DNA from: CAYWJT01 sp964458655
GTDB taxonomy: Bacteria > Acidobacteriota > Aminicenantia > Aminicenantales > Saccharicenantaceae
DNA: 64,000 bases
Direction of reading: 5' to 3'
NCBI GenBank assembly: GCA_964458655.1
Contig: CAYWJT010000002.1
Coordinates: 30,056-94,055 of the forward strand
Made by a program: the position numbers and the translations under genes. The stretch's first letter is position 1. Every line of letters starts with the position of its first letter. Shown here piece by piece: positions 8,301 to 18,597 of the stretch. The notes under the pieces were generated by a model. The model made no database searches, had not been told where the DNA came from, and saw only the letters and a list, made by a program, of their open reading frames with translations.

Positions 8301-10769
8301 ATGAAGACCTGCGCCAAGAGAACGTCATGGGGGTCCGCCCTCCCTGCGGCCCTGCTCATCTTAGTGACGGTGGTCGCGCCCGGCCGGTGCGACGAGCGCG
8401 CCCCCGCCGATCCCTCGACTTACCTCTGGTACACACACCCGGCCGACAAATGGGAGAACGCCCTGCCCGTCGGCAACGGCCGGCTCGGGGCCATGGTCTT
8501 CGGCAAGACCGACGAGGAAGAGATCCAGCTCAACGAGGAGACCTATTGGTCGGGCGGGCCCTATTCGACTGTCGTCAAGGGCGGGTCCAAGGCCCTGCCG
8601 GAGATCCAGAAGCTCGTCTTCGAAGGCAACTACAAGTTGGCCCACATCCTTTTCGGACGGCACATGATGGGCTACCCCGTCGAGCAGATGAAATACCAAT
8701 CGCTCGGCCGCTTGGTCATCCGTTTCTCGTCGGAGGGCCCCGTGACGGATTACCGCCACGAGCTTGATCTGGACACGGCCGTGGTCCGGACGTCCTACGT
8801 TCAGGGAGGTGTCCGCTTCACCCGCGAGGTCTTCTCGAGCCCCGTAGACCAGGTCATTGTCATCCGACTGACGGCCGACCGGCCGGGACAGGTTTCCTTC
8901 AGGACCCAGCTCCGCGGCGAACGCAACGCGGCTCACTCCAACTACGCGACCGACTATTTTCGGATGGACGGCCTTCCGCCCGACGGTCTCGTCGTCCGTG
9001 GGAAATCGGCGGACTACATGGGCGTGACCGGCGCGCTCCGCTACGAAACCCGGCTCAAGGCCCTTCCCGAGGGGGGCAGCTTGCGCCTGGACTGGGACGA
9101 GCTCAGCGTGACCGGCGCGGACGCCGTTACGCTGCTCATCGCCGCGGCCACCAACTTCGTCAACTATAAGGACGTGAGCGGCGACCCCCGGGCCCGGGTC
9201 GAAGCGGCCCTGTCGGCCTCCTCCTCGAAAGCCTATGGGATCCTCAAGGCCTCTCACATCGAAGAGCACAGACGCTTTTTCCGCCGCGTCGCCATGACGC
9301 TTCCGGCGACGCCGAATTCCCTGCTCCCGACCGACGAGCGGCTCAAGAATTTCGACGGGACTAATGATCCCGCCCTGGGCGCCCTCGTCTTCCAGTTCGG
9401 CCGTTATCTCCTTATCTCGTCCTCGCGACCGGGAACGCAGCCGGCCAACCTCCAGGGGATCTGGAATAAGGACATGAACCCGATGTGGGATTCGAAGTAC
9501 ACGACGAACATCAACACCGAAATGAACTACTGGCCGGCCGAGGTCGGGAACCTCGCCGAGTGCGCCGAGCCGCTCTTCCGCATGATCCGCGAGCTCACAG
9601 ACCAGGGCAGTCAGGTGGCCCGGGAGAACTACAATGCCGGCGGCTGGGTCTTCCATCAGAACACCGACATCTGGCGGGTCGCCGCCCCCATGGACGGGCC
9701 GAGTTGGGGAACGTTCACGACGGGCGGGGCCTGGCTGGCCACACACCTTTGGGAGCACTATCTGTTCACCGGCGACAAGGCCTTTCTCGCGGAATATTAT
9801 CCTGTTCTCAAGGGCAGCGCCGAGTTCTTCCTGGATTTCCTTGTCCCGCACCCGCGCTACGGCTGGCTCGTGACGAACCCCTCGACGTCGCCGGAGAACT
9901 TCCCGGCCATCCCCGGCCAGACGCGGTTCTTCGACGAGATCACGACCTTCATGACGACGACCTCGATCTGCGCCGGTTCGACCATCGACATGGCCATCCT
10001 CAACGACCTGTTCGATTCCGTCGCCCAGGCCGCCGACGTCCTCGGCATCGACCGGGATTTCAAGGCTCGCGTCCTGGCGGCGAAAGCCAAGCTGGCGCCG
10101 ATGCAGATCGGCCGCAAGGGCAACCTCCAGGAATGGCTCGAGGATTGGGACGAGACGGAGAAGAGCCACCGCCATATCTCAGGACTGTGGGGCCTGTTCC
10201 CGGGCCGTCAGATCTCCCCGCGGCGGACGCCGAAGTTCGCCGACGGCGCCAGGGTCGTCCTGGAGCAGCGCGGTCTTCCCGGGAACGGCTGGTCCTCGGC
10301 CTGGAAGGCCGCCTGCTGGGCCCGGCTCGGCGACGGCGCCAAGGCCTTGGAGAACTTCACCTACGCCATGCGTCATTACACGACTGGCAGCCTGTTCTCG
10401 ATCTGCTCCCGGGCGATGCAGGTCGACGGGGCCTTCGGAATGTCGGCCGCCGTGGCCGAGCTCCTGCTCCAATCGCACGAGGACGAACTGGCGCTCCTGC
10501 CGGCCCTGCCAGCCGCCTGGAAGGACGGGCAGGTCAAGGGTCTTGTCGCGCGCGGCGGTTTCGAGGTCGGCCTGCGCTGGAAGGACGGGCGGATCGCGGA
10601 GGCGACGCTCCATTCGAGGCTCGGCCGTCCCTGCCGGGTGCGTTCCGCAGCTCCCCTGAAAGTAACCGTCGAGGGCCGGTCCGTCACCTTCAGGCGGCCG
10701 GGACCGGACCTGATCGAGTTCAAGACCAAGCCGGGCGTCACGTATGCGTTGACGCCCGCGGGTCGGTGA
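8301..10769 (+). CDS. Glycoside hydrolase family 95 (alpha-L-fucosidase type), secreted
   Basis: Protein of 822 residues with a signal peptide (hydrophobic core [13 protein letters not shown], about residues 13-27). GH95 landmarks in order are [20 protein letters not shown] with GAMVFG directly after it, [13 protein letters not shown], the central [14 protein letters not shown] near residue 400 in the (alpha/alpha)6 barrel, and a C-terminal beta domain. GH95 enzymes release alpha-1,2-linked L-fucose (some members L-galactose) by an inverting mechanism. AAAGGAGG sits 8 bases before the ATG. Only 5 bases separate its stop from the next start, so the two are probably translationally coupled. With the GH29 gene at 29401 the window encodes two unrelated fucosidase families, pointing to a fucose-containing glycan. 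Exact linkage specificity is not readable. Confidence 0.93.
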   Translation: MKTCAKRTSWGSALPAALLILVTVVAPGRCDERAPADPSTYLWYTHPADKWENALPVGNGRLGAMVFGKTDEEEIQLNEETYWSGGPYSTVVKGGSKALPEIQKLVFEGNYKLAHILFGRHMMGYPVEQMKYQSLGRLVIRFSSEGPVTDYRHELDLDTAVVRTSYVQGGVRFTREVFSSPVDQVIVIRLTADRPGQVSFRTQLRGERNAAHSNYATDYFRMDGLPPDGLVVRGKSADYMGVTGALRYETRLKALPEGGSLRLDWDELSVTGADAVTLLIAAATNFVNYKDVSGDPRARVEAALSASSSKAYGILKASHIEEHRRFFRRVAMTLPATPNSLLPTDERLKNFDGTNDPALGALVFQFGRYLLISSSRPGTQPANLQGIWNKDMNPMWDSKYTTNINTEMNYWPAEVGNLAECAEPLFRMIRELTDQGSQVARENYNAGGWVFHQNTDIWRVAAPMDGPSWGTFTTGGAWLATHLWEHYLFTGDKAFLAEYYPVLKGSAEFFLDFLVPHPRYGWLVTNPSTSPENFPAIPGQTRFFDEITTFMTTTSICAGSTIDMAILNDLFDSVAQAADVLGIDRDFKARVLAAKAKLAPMQIGRKGNLQEWLEDWDETEKSHRHISGLWGLFPGRQISPRRTPKFADGARVVLEQRGLPGNGWSSAWKAACWARLGDGAKALENFTYAMRHYTTGSLFSICSRAMQVDGAFGMSAAVAELLLQSHEDELALLPALPAAWKDGQVKGLVARGGFEVGLRWKDGRIAEATLHSRLGRPCRVRSAAPLKVTVEGRSVTFRRPGPDLIEFKTKPGVTYALTPAGR

Positions 10770-10774
10770 AGGCC

Positions 10775-12157
10775 ATGGACAGGCGCGAATTCATGAAGAA
10801 GGCCGGGGCCGGGCTCCTCGCCGCAGGGGCCCTGCCGGGTCAGAGCCGGCGTCCGGACGGCCGGGCCGACTGGAAGCCCCTAGACGGACGGAGGATCCTG
10901 ACATTCAATTCCGTTATCCGGGTCAATCAAATCGAGGTCACGCGGACGCGGAACGAGGGCTTCGACGAAGCCGACATCCACACGCCGGAGAATGTCTGGG
11001 CGCTCCGCAAGGCATTCGCCGCCGGATGGCCCGGCGCGCCGATGACCTGGGCCTTCAGCTGGCGGGCCCTGTTCGATGAGCGCGAGAATTACCGCCGCAT
11101 CCGCGCCCTCATGCCCGAGTTCCACGACCGGTTCGGCGACGACGTGACGTTCATCCCCGGGGCATATTTCGCCAACGCCTACAACACGCGGGAGCAGGTC
11201 AACCGCGACCTCCATGACGGCCTGGCCAGGGTCTCGGAGATCATGGGCGGCGGTTTCCGGCCCAAGAGCGTAATCGCCGGCTTCCTGGCCGCGGCCAACC
11301 AGAAGTACCTGGCCGAGAAGGAGGGGATCCACGTTTGCCAGGGCAACATCTGGAGCCAGTATGCCATCGACAACCAGGACGGCGAGGGCTCGATCTGCTA
11401 TCCCTACTATCCGTCGACCGAGCACTTCTGCAAGCCGGCCCAGAGCGCGGCGGATTTCATCGACTGCGTCAACCTGGACGGCTGGACCTGCGATTTCCTC
11501 GCCGCCCGCCGCCAGGGCCAGGATTGGTCCAAGGCCCAGCGCAGCCGCATGGGCGTCGGGCCCATCGAGACGATCCAATGGTTCGGCCCGGAGGTCGGCC
11601 TGGCCCAGATGGTCGAGACGACGGCCGCCCACTTCGACGCGGGCTTCGCCCTGAACGGCTGGGCCTGGGTCACGAATTGCTGGGAAGTCTCGCTCGTCGC
11701 GCCGATCGGTCATCTGGAGGTCCTGACGCGGTGGACGCAGCGCATCCGAGAGCGCTGGCCCACGGCTGAGTGCCTGACGCTGGGCGATTTCGGCGGATCC
11801 TATCGCGCCCAATACCCGGATAACGAGAACCTGAGGTACCGGTTCGTCCAGAGGGGCACGGGCGTCGGCGGGTCCGAAATTCAGCTCGAGATCCGCTGGT
11901 TCATGTGCAAGGAGTTCCGCATGGCGCTGCTGCGGAGCTGGAGAGAGAAGGGGCCGGAGCGGGTCATCGACTTCACCCGCTACGACCTGCCCGCCCAAGA
12001 GCCGCAAGGGCTGACGCGGAACTGGAGCCTGATGGGCCGCATCAACCAGAAGCGGACCCGCCCCCAGGACGAGCCGATCCCCTTCGAATCACTCGCCCCG
12101 GAAGAGAAGGCGCTCGTCTTCCGGCACTTCCCTGATTTTCGTCCCATCGACTCTTAA
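10775..12157 (+). CDS. Twin-arginine-exported protein resembling the DUF3863 family
   Basis: Protein of 460 residues whose start (MDRREFMKKAGAGLLAAGAL) is a Tat-type signal, so a folded, perhaps cofactor-bearing protein is exported. The same frame is open upstream back to 9485, but that stretch lies antiphase inside the GH95 gene and is not coding. The mature part opens with RRILTFNSVIRVNQIEVTR and contains DEADIHTPENVW, WAFSWRALFD and CQGNIWSQYAIDNQDGEG. I recall this pattern from DUF3863/DUF3864 proteins of Bacteroidetes carbohydrate loci; this is memory, not a search result. The function is unknown. It starts 6 bases after the GH95 stop, so a role in handling fucosylated glycans is plausible. 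Confidence 0.8.
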   Translation: MDRREFMKKAGAGLLAAGALPGQSRRPDGRADWKPLDGRRILTFNSVIRVNQIEVTRTRNEGFDEADIHTPENVWALRKAFAAGWPGAPMTWAFSWRALFDERENYRRIRALMPEFHDRFGDDVTFIPGAYFANAYNTREQVNRDLHDGLARVSEIMGGGFRPKSVIAGFLAAANQKYLAEKEGIHVCQGNIWSQYAIDNQDGEGSICYPYYPSTEHFCKPAQSAADFIDCVNLDGWTCDFLAARRQGQDWSKAQRSRMGVGPIETIQWFGPEVGLAQMVETTAAHFDAGFALNGWAWVTNCWEVSLVAPIGHLEVLTRWTQRIRERWPTAECLTLGDFGGSYRAQYPDNENLRYRFVQRGTGVGGSEIQLEIRWFMCKEFRMALLRSWREKGPERVIDFTRYDLPAQEPQGLTRNWSLMGRINQKRTRPQDEPIPFESLAPEEKALVFRHFPDFRPIDS

Positions 12158-12171
12158 GCAAAGGAGCCCTC

Positions 12172-14490
12172 ATGCCACACCAAACGTCCCTTCGGGCCGG
12201 GGAGAACGAGAATATGGCCAAAAGATCATCTATCAGCATGACGGCAGCCGTTTTCGCGGCCCTGGTCTTTTGCGCGGCCTTGGCCGGCCAGGAGAAGGCC
12301 GCCGATCCCAGCCGTCTGACCCTGGAAAGGATCTTCGCGTCCCGGGAGTTCGCTCCCGAGCGCTTCGGGCCGGCCCGCTGGATGAGCGACGGGTCCTCCT
12401 ACACGACACTCGAGCCCAGCGCCGAAGTCAACGGCGGCCGCGACCTTGTCCTCTACCGGGCCGAGACCGGCCGGCGGCAGGTGCTTGTCTCCGCGGCCAA
12501 GCTCATCCCGCCCGGATCGAAGGAGCCGCTCGCCATAGAGAACTACGCCTGGTCGCCGGACGGCAAGGTCCTCATCGTTTTCACCAACTCCCAACGCGTC
12601 TGGCGCCAGAACACGCGGGGGGATTTCTGGACTTACGAGCTCGCCTCGGGCCGTCTTCGACAGCTCGGGGCGGGCTTCGAGCCCTCGAGCCTGATGTTCG
12701 CCAAGCTCTCGCCGGACGGTCTCAAGGCCGCCTACGTCTTCAGGAACAATATCTACGTCGAGGACCTGGCCTCCGGCCGAACGACCCAACTGACCTTCGA
12801 CGGGTCCGAGGACATAATCAACGGAACTTCCGACTGGGTAAACGAGGAGGAATTCTCCATCCGGGACGGGTTCCGCTGGTCCCCTGACAGCCGCTCCATC
12901 GCCTTCTGGCAGTTCAACACGCGCAACGTTCCGGTCTTCACGATGATCAACAACACCGATACGCTCTATCCCAAGGTGACGACCTTCAAGCACCCCAAGC
13001 CCGGCCAGACCAATTCGGCCGTCCGTGTCGGCGTCGTCCCGGCCGGCGGAGGAGCGCCCGTGTGGATCAGGACGCCCGGCGACCCGCGCAACACCTATAT
13101 CGCGCGGCTCGAATGGGCCGGGAACTCGCGCGAGGTCGTCCTCCAACACCTCAACCGCCTGCAGAACACGCTCACCGTTTTTCTCGGTGACGCGGCCACA
13201 GGGGAGGTCCGGAGCGTCTTCACCGACCGCGACGAGGCCTGGGTGGAGATCATGGAGGAATTCGTCTGGCTCGACGGCGGCCGGAGCCTTCTCTGGCTGA
13301 GCGAGCGCGACGGCTGGCAGCACGCCTATCGGGTGTCGCGTGACGGCCGCGACATCCAGCTTCTGACGCCCGGCGACTACGACGTCCTCAGCGTCGACGC
13401 GGTGGACGAACGGGGCGGCTGGCTCTACGTCACGGCTTCGCCGGCGGACCCCACGAAGCGGTTCCTCTACCGAGTCCGCATGGACGGCAAGAGCGCCCCC
13501 GCGCTCGTCGGGCCGGCCGGCCAGACCGGCGTCCACCGGTACGACATCTCACCCTCGGCCCAGTGGGCCTTCCACACCTTTTCCAGCCTCGACTCGCCGC
13601 CCGTGACCGAGCTCGTCCGGCTGCCTGACGGTCGGAGCGTCCGGACGCTGGCCGCCAACACGGAGCTCAAGGCCAAGGTCAACGGCCTGGCGAGGAAGCG
13701 GGTCGAGTTCTTCAAGCTCGATATCGGCGACGGCGTCCTGGTGGACGGCTGGCGGATCCTGCCGCCCGATTTCGATCCGGCCGGCAAGTACCCGCTCTTC
13801 GTCTATGTCTACGGCGAGCCAGCCGGCCAGACCGTCCAGGACAACTGGGGTGGCAGCGGCTATCTCTGGCATCTCATGCTGGCCCAGCAGGGCTACGTCG
13901 TCGCGAGCTTCGACAACCGCGGCACGCCGGCGCCGCGCGGCCGGGCCTGGCGCAAGAGCATCTATCGCCAGATCGGCATCCTGGCTTCGCGCGACCAGGC
14001 CGCGGCGGTCAAGGCGGCCTTGGCGGCGTGGCCGTTCATCGACGCCGAGCGTGTCGGGGTCTGGGGCTGGAGCGGCGGAGGCTCGATGACGCTCAACGCC
14101 ATGTTCCGCTATCCCGACCTCTACAAGACGGGCATCTCCGTGGCTTCGGTGCCGGATCAGCGCCTCTACGACACGATCTACCAGGAGCGTTACATGGGCC
14201 TGCCGGAAGACAACGCCGAAGGGTATGCGCAGGGCTCGCCCATCACCTTCGCCAAGGACCTTAAGGGCCGCCTGCTCATCGTCCACGGCACCGGTGACGA
14301 CAATGTCCACTATCAGGGGTTCGAGCGTCTGATCAACGAGCTCGTCGCCCACAACAAAGCGTTCGCCATGATGGCCTACCCGAACCGATCGCATAGCATC
14401 TCCGAAGGACGGGGCACGACGCTCCACCTCTATACGCTGTTCACCCGGTTCCTCAACGAGAACCTGCCGCCGGGAAGCCGCGCGCGCTGA
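12172..14490 (+). CDS. Dipeptidyl peptidase IV-like serine peptidase (family S9), exported
   Basis: Protein of 772 residues. An N-terminal beta-propeller (DPPIV_N, about residues 100-480, with repeated WSPDG/WSPDSRSIAF blades) is followed by an alpha/beta-hydrolase domain (about 540-770). The catalytic Ser is in WGWSGGGSMTLNA, the Asp in HGTGDDNVHYQG and the His in YPNRSHSISEG. DPPIV-type enzymes cut dipeptides, often X-Pro, from peptide N-termini, usually in the periplasm. AAGGAG precedes the ATG at 12172. A second in-frame ATG at 12214 also has GGAG 9 bases upstream and would give a more typical signal peptide (MAKRSSISMTAAVFAALVF), so the true start may be 12214. It is the last plus-strand gene of this run. 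Confidence 0.93.
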   Translation: MPHQTSLRAGENENMAKRSSISMTAAVFAALVFCAALAGQEKAADPSRLTLERIFASREFAPERFGPARWMSDGSSYTTLEPSAEVNGGRDLVLYRAETGRRQVLVSAAKLIPPGSKEPLAIENYAWSPDGKVLIVFTNSQRVWRQNTRGDFWTYELASGRLRQLGAGFEPSSLMFAKLSPDGLKAAYVFRNNIYVEDLASGRTTQLTFDGSEDIINGTSDWVNEEEFSIRDGFRWSPDSRSIAFWQFNTRNVPVFTMINNTDTLYPKVTTFKHPKPGQTNSAVRVGVVPAGGGAPVWIRTPGDPRNTYIARLEWAGNSREVVLQHLNRLQNTLTVFLGDAATGEVRSVFTDRDEAWVEIMEEFVWLDGGRSLLWLSERDGWQHAYRVSRDGRDIQLLTPGDYDVLSVDAVDERGGWLYVTASPADPTKRFLYRVRMDGKSAPALVGPAGQTGVHRYDISPSAQWAFHTFSSLDSPPVTELVRLPDGRSVRTLAANTELKAKVNGLARKRVEFFKLDIGDGVLVDGWRILPPDFDPAGKYPLFVYVYGEPAGQTVQDNWGGSGYLWHLMLAQQGYVVASFDNRGTPAPRGRAWRKSIYRQIGILASRDQAAAVKAALAAWPFIDAERVGVWGWSGGGSMTLNAMFRYPDLYKTGISVASVPDQRLYDTIYQERYMGLPEDNAEGYAQGSPITFAKDLKGRLLIVHGTGDDNVHYQGFERLINELVAHNKAFAMMAYPNRSHSISEGRGTTLHLYTLFTRFLNENLPPGSRAR

Positions 14491-14510
14491 GGAGGGGCGG
14501 GAGACGCGGA

Positions 14511-15725
14511 TCATGTCCCTTCATAAACGCCGTACTCCATCAGGGTTTCCCACCAGGCGATGATATTCTCCGGCGGGACGCCGGCCTGGATCACATGGAT
14601 CGGCGCGAATACGTACCCTCCGCCAGGGGCCAGATCCTCGATGCGACGGCGCGTTTCGTCGCGGACCTGCTGGGGCGTTCCGAACGGCAACACAGATTGT
14701 GTATCACAACTGCCGCCCCAGATGGTCAGGTCGGCCCCGAACGCCCGCTTGAAACGTTTCGTATCGTCCATCCCCTTGCAGTTTACCTGCCAGGGGTTGA
14801 GGATGTCCACGCCGGCCTCGATCAAGAGTGGGATGAAATCCCAGATCGCTCCGTCGCAGTGGAAGAAGATGAAGATCTCGGTCCGGGCCCGGCTCTTGAG
14901 GAACTGGAACAGCCGGCGATGGTACGGCCAGATCAGGTCCTTGTACATCGCCACGGAAACCAGCGGCCCGGTTTGGGTGCCAAGATCGTCGGCGGTCGAG
15001 AGGACCAGCGTGTGCTCATCTAGCAGGTCGAGCACCCGGCCCCAATAAGCCGTCGTGATCTCGAGCTCTTTGGACATGATCGCGTGGACCATCGCAGGGT
15101 CCGTGACCATGTCTATGAAGAACTGCTCATATCCCCGCATCCACATGGCGTGTTCCCACATGCCCGCGTGCATCCGCTCGACGACCACGCCGCGGCGCTC
15201 TTGCTTGACCACGTGGTCGACGCGCCGCTTGAGACCCTCGTAGCGGGCCGGATCGAGCGCGTCGGGCCAGGCATAGCGCTCTACGTCCCGCGCGGTCCGG
15301 CAGCCCGCCAGAGGGCTGAGGTAGAGGTCATAGTAATGCCCCCCGTTCCTGGGCATCTGCCAGCCCATCCCGAACTCGTCGATCAATCGATAGTGGTCGC
15401 CGACCAGGCCGAGGTCCCGAGCCGGACCGGCGTGGGCCGGAGCGTTCGGTCGGACGCTCTTCACGTCCACGCGAAGACGATCGCGCACGTCGTCTCCCGT
15501 GTCGGCCATCTGCGTGACCCGATCGAGAACTTGGGCTTCGCCGGGCAGGCCGAGCGCCTGGCGCAAGGCCGTGAGGGCGCGGACGTTGATGCCGGTGACC
15601 ATCGAGCCGCCGAGGTCAAACGGGACCCGGTCCGGCTCGCGATGGTGCAGGGCCGTGACCAGGCGCTGGTAGCTCGTCCATTCCCGCGCGCCGGAGTCCC
15701 GCCGCCGGAGTCCGTTGGCCGTCAT
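14511..15725 (-). CDS. URO-D-fold protein (uroporphyrinogen decarboxylase/methyltransferase superfamily)
   Basis: Protein of 404 residues with the superfamily opening (ERVxxAL-like YQRLVTALHHREPDRVPFDLGG) and the later block IFFHCDGAIWDFIPLLIE followed by GVDILNPWQ. True HemE has an arginine-rich N-terminal substrate site that I do not see, so haem synthesis is unlikely. In corrinoid methyltransferases of this fold (MtaA type) a zinc-binding H-x-C-G is expected at the FHCDG position; here the Cys is shifted by one and Asp takes its place, so methyltransferase activity is doubtful. It is the last gene of a minus-strand operon with a LamG protein, a sulfatase and a GH106-like enzyme. AGGAGA lies 7 bases before the start. 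The function is unknown. Confidence 0.8.
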   Translation of the reverse strand: MTANGLRRRDSGAREWTSYQRLVTALHHREPDRVPFDLGGSMVTGINVRALTALRQALGLPGEAQVLDRVTQMADTGDDVRDRLRVDVKSVRPNAPAHAGPARDLGLVGDHYRLIDEFGMGWQMPRNGGHYYDLYLSPLAGCRTARDVERYAWPDALDPARYEGLKRRVDHVVKQERRGVVVERMHAGMWEHAMWMRGYEQFFIDMVTDPAMVHAIMSKELEITTAYWGRVLDLLDEHTLVLSTADDLGTQTGPLVSVAMYKDLIWPYHRRLFQFLKSRARTEIFIFFHCDGAIWDFIPLLIEAGVDILNPWQVNCKGMDDTKRFKRAFGADLTIWGGSCDTQSVLPFGTPQQVRDETRRRIEDLAPGGGYVFAPIHVIQAGVPPENIIAWWETLMEYGVYEGT

Positions 15726-15791
15726 GCTCGAATCTCCTTCCTGCCTTGCGGCGAACGCTCGCAGACACCGCCTGTGGTCGGCGGAGTCCTC

Positions 15792-18569
15792 TCAATAGAT
15801 CTCATATTTCAGCGGCTGGAAAGACCGTTGCCTGACCCAGATGACCATCGTCTGCGTGCCGTCGGTGTCTCGGATGATCCCCTGCCTGAAATCAGGTCCG
15901 GGAACCTGGACCTGGCCGTCGATCTTCAGGCGGACGGGAGACGAACCGCCCCAGCCGCGTATGACAAAGCAAGGGTTCAAAACGGGGTTCTTTTCGGAGC
16001 CGTTCAGCCCGAAAGACAGTCGCTCCCCCTCACGGGTCAGCAGGAAGGCCTTCTGTCTCGGGTCGAAGCCGGTGCTTCTGCCGCCGTGCAGGTCGACGAC
16101 CGCCGGGGGGAGATTCCAGGAGCGGTTCAGCGCCGCAAGGTCGGCGGCCGGAAGATCCGTCAGCCCATAGATGTTATAGGCCTCCATACGGCCGTCATCC
16201 AGAAGATGGTGCCGTCCGTTCAGCGTGCCCAGGCACGAACTGCTTGTCCGGTCCCTCCCGGTCGCTACGGTGCCGTCGCTCGGCAGCAGGCCGACGGGAT
16301 AATGGCTCCAGGCGTTGTAACTTGAGAACCCCGGGGCGAGCCTCATCGATTCCCACTGGCTGTAAGGGACCCAGAACGAACCGGTCTGGCCGATATTGAA
16401 ATGCTTGTACTTGGACCTGAGATTCAAATAGACGAGGTTCTTCTCGCCGGGGATGGGCGCGCCCTTCCGGACCGTCCGACCCGAGGAGTAGTCCCAGTTC
16501 TCGGTCTGCCCGTCCATGTTGGCGATGGTGATCGATTCGGGGAAGACATTGTCCTCTGGTCGGGTCCCCGGCTGATTGAGCAGCTCGTTCTGCTGGGACT
16601 GCGTGTCGGGGTATTCGGCCATTCGGCCGCTCACCTGATAGCGGACGGACACGGCATCGGGATATATATACCAATACTCATCCGTCCAGAGCCCCCAGCC
16701 GTCCGCGTCCGGCCAGAGCCACTCGTATCCGATGCTTACGCTCGCGTTGCGCCAATGCACGACGACCCGGGCGTCGGTGTTCTCGATGAGGCGGACATGG
16801 GAGTACCGGCAAATCTTGTCCGACATGTGCTCGTAGCACTGATCGGTGTAATTCTCCGGGCCTTGATCGTTGACCCAGATGCCCTTCGGGCCCGGCTCCG
16901 TGACCAGGCTGGGGAGGTAGTTGGTCCCGCGCCAGAACAGGAACCGGTTGGGCCTGTCATCGAACGATACGACGATGTCGGCATGGTCTCCCACTCGCCA
17001 CAGGCCGTCCCATTCCGGACTGAATTGGAGTTTCGTATATTCCGCCCCGAAGCCCTTGGTGTTCACCTGCCCGGCGGGCAAAACCCAATGGCTCAGGGGG
17101 GTTGAGATGTCGGGTTTGAACGACTGATAGTCCGAGCGTATCGCCGACTCGTCCAGCGCCCGGTCGAAGACGCGCACTTCATCAATGAGCCCGCTGAAGA
17201 CCATGTTAGAGAGGAACGACTTGGTTATTTCTCGTTCGCACGCCCAGGGATAGCTCTTTTCGTGAGCCATGCCGATGAAGAGGTCCAGGTCCGGCGCATC
17301 CTGGACAGCCCCTTTCGCGGATCCGGAAGCCGCCAGGGCTCCGTCCAAGTAGATCGCAAAGCCCTTCGCTTTTCGATACGTCGCAGTCACGAACGTCCAT
17401 CTTAGAAGGTCAACAGCCTTGCTCGTCGTCAGCCCCTCCCACCGGCCGTCAAGGCCGGCTTCGATGGAGATCCGGCCCAAATGATCCAGGCCCAGGCGAT
17501 ATCCGGCGCGTTTGCCCCGGATATGGTCAATGATGCCCGACGAGTTCCGGGGATCTTTGAAATACATCCATTCGGCATCCGAAGTCATCATGCGGCTATG
17601 GTCAACGATGCCCGACCAGTTCCAGGAATACTCCTGAGGGGCGATCCAGGCCTCGATGGTGAAATCGCCGCGGATGTTCGGGAGTTCCCGAGAGGGCACG
17701 GTCACTCGGTTGGTGTAGCCGTCGAACGACAGACAAGTCCCGGAAACGCCTCTTCTCCAATAGCTGTCCACCCCGCCGATGCGGCACTTCGACCCCTTGA
17801 CGCTCTCCGTCGTGAAGTCGTCCTGGGCGGAAAGCCCCTCATCGAACCGCATCCACAGCGCAGGGGACTCGACTCCTCCTTCGACGACTGGCGCTCCCGG
17901 GACGCCGTCGCCGGGCCGGCGCTGCAGCCGCGCCGGGGTGGTGCTCTGCACCTTTATCCCGGATGAGGTCAGTTCGAGGATCTGCGTCGTCTTGTTCAAA
18001 GGGTCGTTCCAATCGTCAAGCCGGTAGCAACCCTTCTTCACTTCCCGCGTTATCCGCCCATCGGCGGTGATCGTGAAGTACTCCTCGGCGTAATCGGCGA
18101 AGTAGCTGCCGATATCGCCGCTATAGGTCCTTTGGAAGTCGGTGAAGTGCGGGCCGTCCAGGTCCGGGGCATACCTCCAGTGAACGACGACCCTGTCGGG
18201 CGAACTCTCGATCAGGCGGACATAGGAACACTTGTTGATCTTATCGGGCCGCTCCGGAGGTCCGTCGCCGGCTGCCGGCAGAATGCGGTCCACGAAATAC
18301 TTCGTCCCCGACGGCTGCCAGTAAGGCAGGTAGCCGAATTCACGGCAGAACACGAATCGGCCTTTCGTGCCGAACTTGACGACGAGGTCGGCATATTTGC
18401 CCGTATTGTTATGATCGTCATAGTCCAACCGCGTGTAATAGGCGAAGAAATCCGACGGCTTGGAGGGGGCGCAAAAGGCCATGACCAGCGCCAGGACGGC
18501 TGTCCCGCATGAAGACAGAATGCGAACAACCAAAGCGCCGCTAGAAGCGAGGTTTCGGGCCCGTTCCAT
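15792..18569 (-). CDS. Large exported LamG-domain protein with a duplicated flanking domain
   Basis: Protein of 925 residues with a hydrophobic N-terminal segment (about 12-33). Residues about 236-482 are a LamG/concanavalin-like jelly roll (RFDEGLSAQDD, GDFTIEAWIAPQEYSW, and the closing motif GLIDEVRVFDRALDESAI). The flanking stretches at about 43-140 and 507-620 resemble each other: both have YADLVVKFG/HADIVVSFD, a Phe-Leu-Phe/Trp strand, a Tyr-Leu-Pro turn, CSYVRLIE/YSHVRLIEN and RVVVHWR. The C-terminal 135 residues (from YNIYGLTD) match a broken gene at 31066. I do not recognise an enzymatic family for the non-LamG parts. The cluster context suggests glycan binding or cleavage on the cell surface or in the periplasm. 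Confidence 0.75.
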   Translation of the reverse strand: MERARNLASSGALVVRILSSCGTAVLALVMAFCAPSKPSDFFAYYTRLDYDDHNNTGKYADLVVKFGTKGRFVFCREFGYLPYWQPSGTKYFVDRILPAAGDGPPERPDKINKCSYVRLIESSPDRVVVHWRYAPDLDGPHFTDFQRTYSGDIGSYFADYAEEYFTITADGRITREVKKGCYRLDDWNDPLNKTTQILELTSSGIKVQSTTPARLQRRPGDGVPGAPVVEGGVESPALWMRFDEGLSAQDDFTTESVKGSKCRIGGVDSYWRRGVSGTCLSFDGYTNRVTVPSRELPNIRGDFTIEAWIAPQEYSWNWSGIVDHSRMMTSDAEWMYFKDPRNSSGIIDHIRGKRAGYRLGLDHLGRISIEAGLDGRWEGLTTSKAVDLLRWTFVTATYRKAKGFAIYLDGALAASGSAKGAVQDAPDLDLFIGMAHEKSYPWACEREITKSFLSNMVFSGLIDEVRVFDRALDESAIRSDYQSFKPDISTPLSHWVLPAGQVNTKGFGAEYTKLQFSPEWDGLWRVGDHADIVVSFDDRPNRFLFWRGTNYLPSLVTEPGPKGIWVNDQGPENYTDQCYEHMSDKICRYSHVRLIENTDARVVVHWRNASVSIGYEWLWPDADGWGLWTDEYWYIYPDAVSVRYQVSGRMAEYPDTQSQQNELLNQPGTRPEDNVFPESITIANMDGQTENWDYSSGRTVRKGAPIPGEKNLVYLNLRSKYKHFNIGQTGSFWVPYSQWESMRLAPGFSSYNAWSHYPVGLLPSDGTVATGRDRTSSSCLGTLNGRHHLLDDGRMEAYNIYGLTDLPAADLAALNRSWNLPPAVVDLHGGRSTGFDPRQKAFLLTREGERLSFGLNGSEKNPVLNPCFVIRGWGGSSPVRLKIDGQVQVPGPDFRQGIIRDTDGTQTMVIWVRQRSFQPLKYEIY

Positions 18570-18597
18570 GGCTTATCAATCTCCTTCCCGACGAGAG

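Noticed and set aside
9485..10774. Long N-terminal extension of the DUF3863-like gene
   Set aside because: It overlaps the GH95 gene in another frame and has shadow composition; the Tat signal at 10775 marks the real start.
15084..16325. 413-aa plus-strand open frame across 15084-16325
   Set aside because: It is antisense to the URO-D and LamG genes and has no recognisable features.
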